Shown: positions 35,360 to 40,842 of the stretch, piece by piece
How the letters are laid out: every line of letters begins with the position of its first letter
Position numbering within the stretch: position 1 is the stretch's first letter
Assembly (NCBI GenBank): GCA_018399995.1
Contig: JAGYMU010000009.1
Coordinates: 1-40,842 of the forward strand
Length of the DNA stretch: 40,842 bases
Reading direction: 5' to 3'
From: Halanaerobiales bacterium
Lineage (GTDB): Bacteria; Bacillota; Halanaerobiia; Halanaerobiales; M55B127
The notes under the pieces: generated by a model
Told to the model about the DNA's origin: nothing
What the model saw: only the letters and a program-made list of their open reading frames with translations
Databases searched by the model: none
Made by a program: the position numbers and the translations under genes

Positions 35360-36614
35360 ATTTTTTTTTAATAAATTGAATTATTTCTTCTTTTGTATCT
35401 AATTTTTTTAAAGCTTTTTGCTTTTTGATTTGGGCTAGTATTTCGCCTACTTTTCTTCCTTCTTTTATATTTAAAATTTCTATAACCTGATCTCCGTTTA
35501 TTAATTTTTTATCTAACCTATTTTCCATCAATTTAAGTTCATTAATAATATAAACTACCTTTTCTTGTAAATTTACTTTTCTTTCACAATTAATCAAATG
35601 ACTGCATAATAAATATTGAATATCATTGAAATATACTTCCTGATCAAACAAATGGTCATATATCAATTCTCTATTATTAACATATAAATTAATATCATTA
35701 AAAATAAGTTTTATTATTTCAAGATTTTTTATAAAGACCTCCACATCTTTTTTGCTAAATGTATATTTCTTTAAAATATTTCCCGCTTCCCTACAGGAAA
35801 TATCCCCTTTTATAATTGGCTGTAAATATAAAAGAGAGAGATAAAATAAATAATTCTTTATATTTTTATTAGCAAAGATATTATTTTTGCATAAATAATT
35901 ATTTTGTTTTAATAACAAATCTAAATTATTTTCATCCTGATATGTTTCAATATTAAATAATAGATTAATCAAACCGCTCTTTAAAAAATTATTTAGTCTT
36001 TCATTGTTTATTTTATCATTAAAGGTCTTAATTAACTCTTCCTTGATTCTCTCATTTTTGACACTTTTTAGTAAATATAAATTTTTATCTATTATGGTGG
36101 CAGTTTTTTTCTCAATTTTGAAATCTAGATTAATAGAAAACCTATAAGCTCGCAAGATTCTCAGGGGATCATCTCTAACAAATGTCTGATCTACCATCCT
36201 TATTTTTTCTCTTTGCAAGTCTAAAAAACCCCCATGAAGATCGATTATTTTATCTTTTTTTAAGTAATAATTAGCGTCTTTTAAAACTATATGATCAAGT
36301 TCAATTGCCATAGAATTAATAGTAAAATCCCTGTGGCCAAGATCGTTTAAGAGATCTTGACCTACAGGGTTAGAAAAATCTATAAATATATTTCGTTTAG
36401 TAACCACTCTATATATTTGTCGCTTGTCATCTAATAATAATTTCTTTTTACCACAGCTTTCAAAAAAATCTTTTACATATCTATTTAGACCGGACATTAC
36501 TATTAAGTCAATATCTTTATTTTCTTTATCTAAAAGGTAATCTCTTATAAATCCACCAACTATATAGACATCTTGCTCAGTTTTTATTTTTTTTAATTCA
36601 GCTAGGTATTCCAT
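35337..36614 (-). CDS. tRNA CCA nucleotidyltransferase / poly(A) polymerase family
   Basis: The 425-residue class II nucleotidyltransferase has GGFIRDYLL (about 20-28), DIDLIV (metal-binding aspartates), RDFTINSMA and DPLRILRAYRF. The C-terminal half is helical and Lys/Asn-rich with little family identity. Such enzymes add or repair the 3' CCA of tRNAs, or only the final A; sequence alone cannot separate these roles. The only tRNA here encodes its CCA, so repair is likely. The ATG follows AAAGGTGA. It lies 18 bases from transketolase and overlaps the convergent DUF212 gene. Confidence 0.88.
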   Translation of the reverse strand: MEYLAELKKIKTEQDVYIVGGFIRDYLLDKENKDIDLIVMSGLNRYVKDFFESCGKKKLLLDDKRQIYRVVTKRNIFIDFSNPVGQDLLNDLGHRDFTINSMAIELDHIVLKDANYYLKKDKIIDLHGGFLDLQREKIRMVDQTFVRDDPLRILRAYRFSINLDFKIEKKTATIIDKNLYLLKSVKNERIKEELIKTFNDKINNERLNNFLKSGLINLLFNIETYQDENNLDLLLKQNNYLCKNNIFANKNIKNYLFYLSLLYLQPIIKGDISCREAGNILKKYTFSKKDVEVFIKNLEIIKLIFNDINLYVNNRELIYDHLFDQEVYFNDIQYLLCSHLINCERKVNLQEKVVYIINELKLMENRLDKKLINGDQVIEILNIKEGRKVGEILAQIKKQKALKKLDTKEEIIQFIKKKFKKSNKN

Positions 36615-36632
36615 ATCCGGTCACCTTTAATC

Positions 36633-38603
36633 TTATTTTAAGATACGGGAGACTATTTGCTCTACTTCAAAGCCAAAATGTTCAGCAACTTCTTGGCCTG
36701 GTCCACTTGCTCCAAACTCTTCCTGTGAAATGATTAAATCATTTTCAGATAAAAATCTATACCAACCGTTGGATACACCAGCTTCTATGACAACCCTTTT
36801 TTTGGCTGGCTCTCCTAATAAATTGTTTATATAAGAAACTGGCTGTCTAGCAAATAATTCTCTTTCCGGTACTGAGATTATTCTAGAATCTATATCCTTT
36901 TTTTCTAAACAATCAGCTACTTTTACTGCCAGACTTACTTCACTACCGCTGGCAATTAAAGTATATTGATAACTTTCTCCACTGTCTTTAAGCAAATAAG
37001 CCCCTTTATTAAAATTACTTAAACCCTTATCTTTTTTAAGTTCTGGTAGGCTCTGTCTGGTTAAAACTAAGGCAGTTGGTCCTTCAGTTCTTTTGATGGC
37101 TGTTAGCCAGGCTTCTTTTGTTTCTTGAGCATCAGCCGGTCTATATACCTCAAGATTAGGAATCGTTCGTAAAGATTCCAGCTGTTCTACTGGTTGATGA
37201 GTAGGTCCATCTTCCCCAATGTAAATAGAATCATGGGTAAATACATAAATAAGGGGTAGTTTCATCATTGCAGCTAATCTAATTGCAGCCTTCATATAAT
37301 CTGTAAAAACCAAAAATGTTGCAGCAAAGGGTCTGAGACCTCCGTGCAAACAAATACCGTTTGTAATAGCTCCCATTGCATGCTCTCTAACTCCAAAACG
37401 AAAATTTCTTCCTTGATAACTTTCTTTTTGAAATTCGGGATACTTATCTAAAAATGTTTTATTAGAAGGAGCAAGATCTGCAGATCCACCGATCAAATAA
37501 TCCATTTTATCTGCGATAGTTCTGAGGGTAGCACCTGAAGCCTTACGTGTTGCAGTAGGACTTTCTATCTCTAAATTTTTCACATCATCTATTATACTTT
37601 GATCAAATTTTAAAGCAAATGCTTCTTGCCATTTCTGATAAAGCTCTGGATATTTAGCCTGCCATTTTTCAAACTTTTTATCCCATTTGTGTTTATTGTT
37701 TTTTAATATTTGCTTTCTTTCCTTGAAAAAATCAACCACATTATCAGATACATAGAACTTCTTATCTTGTGGAAGACCAAAAAAATCTTTCATCCCCCTG
37801 ATTTCTTTTTCACCCAGAGGTGCGCCATGTGCAGCACTGGAATCTTGTTTATTAGGTGCTCCATATGCTATATGTGTTTTAGCCACAATTAATGTTGGTC
37901 TGGTTGGATCAGCCTGAGCTTTTATTATTGCTTGTTCCAGCTTATTAATATCATGACCATCTATATTGTCAATAACCTGCCAGTTATATGCCCTAAATCT
38001 TTCAGGTACTGATTCGGTGAAACTGATCTCAGTTGAACCTTCAATCGATATCTCATTATCATCATAGATGGCTATCAACTTTCCTAAACCTAAATGTCCA
38101 GCTAGAGAAGCAGCTTCTGAGCTAATCCCTTCCATCATACAACCATCACCCATGATTGTATAAGTATAATGATCTATGATTTTTAAATCAACTTTGTTAA
38201 ATTTGGACGCCAAACTCCTTTCAGCAATTGCCATTCCAACCGCATTGGCAAAACCCTGACCTAAAGGTCCTGTAGTTGTTTCAATACCTTCTGTTTCTAG
38301 ATATTCAGGATGTCCAGGAGTTTTTGAACCTAACTGTCTAAACTGTTTTAAATCATCTTTACTTAAATTATATCCACTCAGATATAATAATGAATATAAA
38401 AGCATAGAACCATGCCCTGCTGATAACACAAAACGATCTCGATCGGGCCAATCAGGACAGGATGGATCTTGTTTTAAAATCTCTCCATAAAGCAGTGATC
38501 CTATTTCAGCACAACCTACCGGCATACCGGGGTGACCTGAATTTGCTCTCTCTACTGCATCAACTGACAACCCTCTTACTATATTTGCTACTTCCTTCAG
38601 CAC
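36633..38603 (-). CDS. tkt: Transketolase
   Basis: This is a full-length transketolase of 656 residues. TPP and catalytic landmarks in order: SGHPGMPVG, TTGPLGQG, GDGCMMEG (TPP/Mg), SAAHGAPLG, GVREHAMGA (catalytic Glu) and GEDGPTHQPVEQL. It transfers two-carbon ketol units between sugar phosphates in the non-oxidative pentose phosphate pathway, in the cytoplasm. The start GTG 38603 follows GAGGAGG. The pyridoxamine kinase gene lies 48 bases upstream. Confidence 0.97.
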   Translation of the reverse strand: MLKEVANIVRGLSVDAVERANSGHPGMPVGCAEIGSLLYGEILKQDPSCPDWPDRDRFVLSAGHGSMLLYSLLYLSGYNLSKDDLKQFRQLGSKTPGHPEYLETEGIETTTGPLGQGFANAVGMAIAERSLASKFNKVDLKIIDHYTYTIMGDGCMMEGISSEAASLAGHLGLGKLIAIYDDNEISIEGSTEISFTESVPERFRAYNWQVIDNIDGHDINKLEQAIIKAQADPTRPTLIVAKTHIAYGAPNKQDSSAAHGAPLGEKEIRGMKDFFGLPQDKKFYVSDNVVDFFKERKQILKNNKHKWDKKFEKWQAKYPELYQKWQEAFALKFDQSIIDDVKNLEIESPTATRKASGATLRTIADKMDYLIGGSADLAPSNKTFLDKYPEFQKESYQGRNFRFGVREHAMGAITNGICLHGGLRPFAATFLVFTDYMKAAIRLAAMMKLPLIYVFTHDSIYIGEDGPTHQPVEQLESLRTIPNLEVYRPADAQETKEAWLTAIKRTEGPTALVLTRQSLPELKKDKGLSNFNKGAYLLKDSGESYQYTLIASGSEVSLAVKVADCLEKKDIDSRIISVPERELFARQPVSYINNLLGEPAKKRVVIEAGVSNGWYRFLSENDLIISQEEFGASGPGQEVAEHFGFEVEQIVSRILK

Positions 38604-38651
38604 TATAAAACCTCCTCATAAAATTTAAAATAAAACCAATATAAATATACA

Positions 38652-39521
38652 TCATATTTCATAACTATTACCAGTAATTGGTATATTCAAATTGGCTAAA
38701 ACCCTTTCTAGTAAAACGCCTTCTCTTTCAGGAAGATCATAACCATAAGTTGCCCTCACAGCCATTGAAATAAATTGCACTGACCGATCAATAGCCATTG
38801 GTAAACTATCACCGGTAAGAATACTACCAACTAATATACTCGTGAACAAATCTCCAGTTCCAGGAAAATTAGCAGGTATATAATCACAGTCCACCTTCCA
38901 AAACCGGTTATCTTGTCTATGATATGCTAAAACTGAGGTCTTTTCCTTTTTATTATAACCTAATACACTTGTGATAACAACTATACTAGGACCAAAAGAA
39001 GAAAGTTGTTTTAACCACATTTTAGCATCTTCGTCATTTTCAATACTTTTTTGTTTTTTATTTAGCAAAAATTGTGCTTCAGTCAAATTTGGAGTAATAA
39101 TATCGGCCTTCTTAACCAATTTTTTCATATTGTCAACCATCTCTGTATCAAATATATCATATAAGTTGCCGTTATCACCCAGAACTGGATCTATAATAAC
39201 ATATTGCTTTTTATTTTTAAATCTTTTTATGAAGTCTATAACAATCTCAATTTGATTTTTAGAACCCAAAAATCCACTATATATAGCATCAAAATCTATT
39301 TCTAGCTCTTCCCAATGATCTATAAAATCAGGAATTTTATCTGTTAGATCGACAAATCTATAATGCTCAAAACCACCAGTATGAGTTGATAATACTGCTG
39401 TTGGTAGGGGACAGGGCTGTATACCCATGGTTGCTAAAACCTGAATAACAGTTGTTAAAGAACCTCTACCAAATCCCGATAAATCATGTATTGCTGCAAC
39501 TCTAGGCACCGGCTTTTGCAT
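38652..39521 (-). CDS. Pyridoxamine/pyridoxal kinase (PdxY/PdxK type)
   Basis: The 289-residue ribokinase-like enzyme has HDLSGFGRGSLT near the start, STHTGGFEHYRF, DPVLGDNGNLYD, and the anion-hole and catalytic FPGTGDLFTS near residue 222. It phosphorylates B6 vitamers with ATP to feed PLP salvage. The start ATG 39521 follows AAGGAGGGG, 13 bases after glgC. The neighbours are a TPP enzyme and glycogen synthesis, so shared regulation is more likely than a shared pathway. Confidence 0.9.
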   Translation of the reverse strand: MQKPVPRVAAIHDLSGFGRGSLTTVIQVLATMGIQPCPLPTAVLSTHTGGFEHYRFVDLTDKIPDFIDHWEELEIDFDAIYSGFLGSKNQIEIVIDFIKRFKNKKQYVIIDPVLGDNGNLYDIFDTEMVDNMKKLVKKADIITPNLTEAQFLLNKKQKSIENDEDAKMWLKQLSSFGPSIVVITSVLGYNKKEKTSVLAYHRQDNRFWKVDCDYIPANFPGTGDLFTSILVGSILTGDSLPMAIDRSVQFISMAVRATYGYDLPEREGVLLERVLANLNIPITGNSYEI

Positions 39522-39534
39522 TTAAATCCCCTCC

Positions 39535-40779
39535 TTAACCTATTGTTTGACCACTCTCTATGTTTTTTTTATCAAAATCTTTAGGACGCACATATGACAT
39601 AACCCGGCAGTTTCTACCGATCTGAACATTATTAGGTATAATAGCCCTTTTAGCAATTATATTCAAACCGTTTGACAAAAGTTCAGGTTTCTCTTGATTA
39701 GGTGACATGTCATCCCCAAAACCTATATGGCAATTTTCACCAATTTCAACTTCTTTATCAATAATAGCTTTATCAATAATCGTATTCTTTTTTATCCTTG
39801 CATCATTAAAAATTACAGAATTTCTAATTACCACATTCTTCTCAATATATACACCTGGCGAAATCACTGAATTTTCAACTATTCCATTCACAATTGCTCC
39901 ATTAGATATCAAACTATTTTTAGAACTACTATTAGGGCCGAATTTGACCGGAGGCTTTTCTACACTCTTTGTATGAATTCTCCATTCTTTGTCATATAAG
40001 TTCAATTCAGGTATAGCATCAGTTAAAGAAAGATTTGTCTTCCAAAAAGATTCCAAGGTACCTACATCTCTCCAATAACCTTCATATTCATATGAATATA
40101 CGTTATTGTTCTCAATCATAGGGGGAATTACATGATGGCCAAAATCTGATTTTTCTTCACTACAGTATCTTTTTAAAGACTTGATTAAAGCATCAGTTGT
40201 AAAGATATAAATACCCATTGAAGCTAAATTATCCGGGGGATTATCTGGCTTTTCTAAAAAGTCAGTAATTTTGCCAGTTTTATCTGTATCCAAAATACCA
40301 AAACGGCTGGCTTCTTCTATTGGAACCCTTTGGGCTGCAATAGTCAAATCAGCATTACGGTCAATGTGCTCTTCAACCATTTTATCATAATTCATCTTAT
40401 ACAAATGATCTCCTGATAGAACCAATATATGCTCAGCATCCTGAGATCTTAGAAAACTCATATTCTGATAGATGGCATGAGCAGTTCCCTTAAACCATCC
40501 ACCTTCTTTACCTGTATGGGGTTGTAATATAGTTATCCCGCCATATTTACGATCTAAATCCCATGGTTTACCTATTCCAATATGATCATTAAGAGATAAA
40601 GGTAGATATTGTGTTAAAACCCCTACATTATATATGCCTGAATTTACACAATTACTTAATACAAAATCAATTAGTCTATACTTACCTGCAAAAGGAACAC
40701 TTGGTTTGGCTCTATGTTCTGAAAGCATATCCAATCGACTGCCCCTTCCACCTGCAAGTATCAAGGCAAGTGTTTTCAA
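39535..40779 (-). CDS. glgC: Glucose-1-phosphate adenylyltransferase
   Basis: The 414-residue enzyme has the nucleotidyltransferase core (LALILAGGRGSRLDMLSEHRA, then KPSVPFAGKYRLIDFVLSN, GTAHAIYQN, VLSGDHLYKMNYD, FLEKPDNP) and a C-terminal left-handed beta-helix of hexad repeats. It makes ADP-glucose from ATP and glucose-1-phosphate for glycogen. The GRGSRL motif and the complete active-site set favour catalytic GlgC over GlgD. I start it at TTG 40779, directly at the conserved MKTLALILAGG-type end with AGGGGGG upstream; the in-frame upstream codons are not conserved. Other glg genes would lie beyond the window. Confidence 0.93.
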   Translation of the reverse strand: MKTLALILAGGRGSRLDMLSEHRAKPSVPFAGKYRLIDFVLSNCVNSGIYNVGVLTQYLPLSLNDHIGIGKPWDLDRKYGGITILQPHTGKEGGWFKGTAHAIYQNMSFLRSQDAEHILVLSGDHLYKMNYDKMVEEHIDRNADLTIAAQRVPIEEASRFGILDTDKTGKITDFLEKPDNPPDNLASMGIYIFTTDALIKSLKRYCSEEKSDFGHHVIPPMIENNNVYSYEYEGYWRDVGTLESFWKTNLSLTDAIPELNLYDKEWRIHTKSVEKPPVKFGPNSSSKNSLISNGAIVNGIVENSVISPGVYIEKNVVIRNSVIFNDARIKKNTIIDKAIIDKEVEIGENCHIGFGDDMSPNQEKPELLSNGLNIIAKRAIIPNNVQIGRNCRVMSYVRPKDFDKKNIESGQTIG

Positions 40780-40842
40780 TTTATATCCCCCCTGATTACA
40801 TATTAATATACCTGAATTATTCATAACCAAAGCCCTAAATAA
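40780..40842. other. Upstream end of window, non-coding
   Basis: The last 63 bases hold the glgC ribosome site and AT-rich sequence. A promoter may be here but is not clear. Confidence 0.4.

Overview
The window is a low-GC (roughly one third G+C) bacterial chromosome segment. Nearly every gene lies on the minus strand, in Firmicutes-type operons. The gene orders maf-radC-mreBCD-mrdA-minCDE-rodA, radical SAM TIGR03960/TIGR03936-rng-rplU-rpmA-obg and rnfCDGEAB, a binding protein with a cleavable signal but no lipobox (as expected in a cell with an outer membrane), and the overall codon use suggest an anaerobic member of the Halanaerobiales or a close relative. This placement is an inference; there is no rRNA in the window.

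Layout. 1-2470: DNA-repair ATPase/nuclease pair (YhaN-like, cut by the window edge, and YhaO-like) behind a tRNA methyltransferase of the MnmM/YtqB type. 2471-4622: an AT-rich gap with a 39-residue small gene that has its own promoter, ribosome site and terminator, then a decayed IS30-family insertion sequence whose transposase is broken by an apparent 14-base deletion. 4623-10833: tRNA-Arg(CCG), an ABC-F ATPase, a fucose-isomerase-fold protein, yhbY (with a hairpin between its Shine-Dalgarno and start codon), trmO, obgE, rpmA, and rplU with a leader and promoter. 10834-13839: a two-gene block (glycerophosphodiester phosphodiesterase plus an orphan solute-binding protein) flanked by two copies of a ~55-base repeat and separating rng from rplU. 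13840-27233: rng, two radical-SAM-linked genes, the complete rod-shape and division-site operon, radC, maf and a Gx-transporter gene. 27338-32915: a NusG-domain-II gene and the six-gene Rnf operon. 32997-36614: SPOR protein, folC, a divergent PAP2/DUF212 gene (the only plus-strand gene) and a CCA/poly(A) nucleotidyltransferase. 36633-40779: transketolase, pyridoxamine kinase and glgC.

Together the genes cover translation (L21, L27, ObgE, YhbY, tRNA modification and CCA repair), wall elongation and division placement (MreBCD, PBP2, RodA, MinCDE), ferredoxin:NAD+ ion-pumping energy conservation (Rnf), and carbon storage and pentose phosphate metabolism.

I found no CRISPR array, phage or defence island. 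The points most worth a second look are: minE has no ATG/GTG/TTG start and seems to begin at ATC; the hairpin-spaced ribosome site of yhbY; the repeat-flanked block between rng and rplU; the autonomous 39-residue gene at 3009-3128; and the L27 gene that lacks both the cleaved N-terminal extension and its protease gene.
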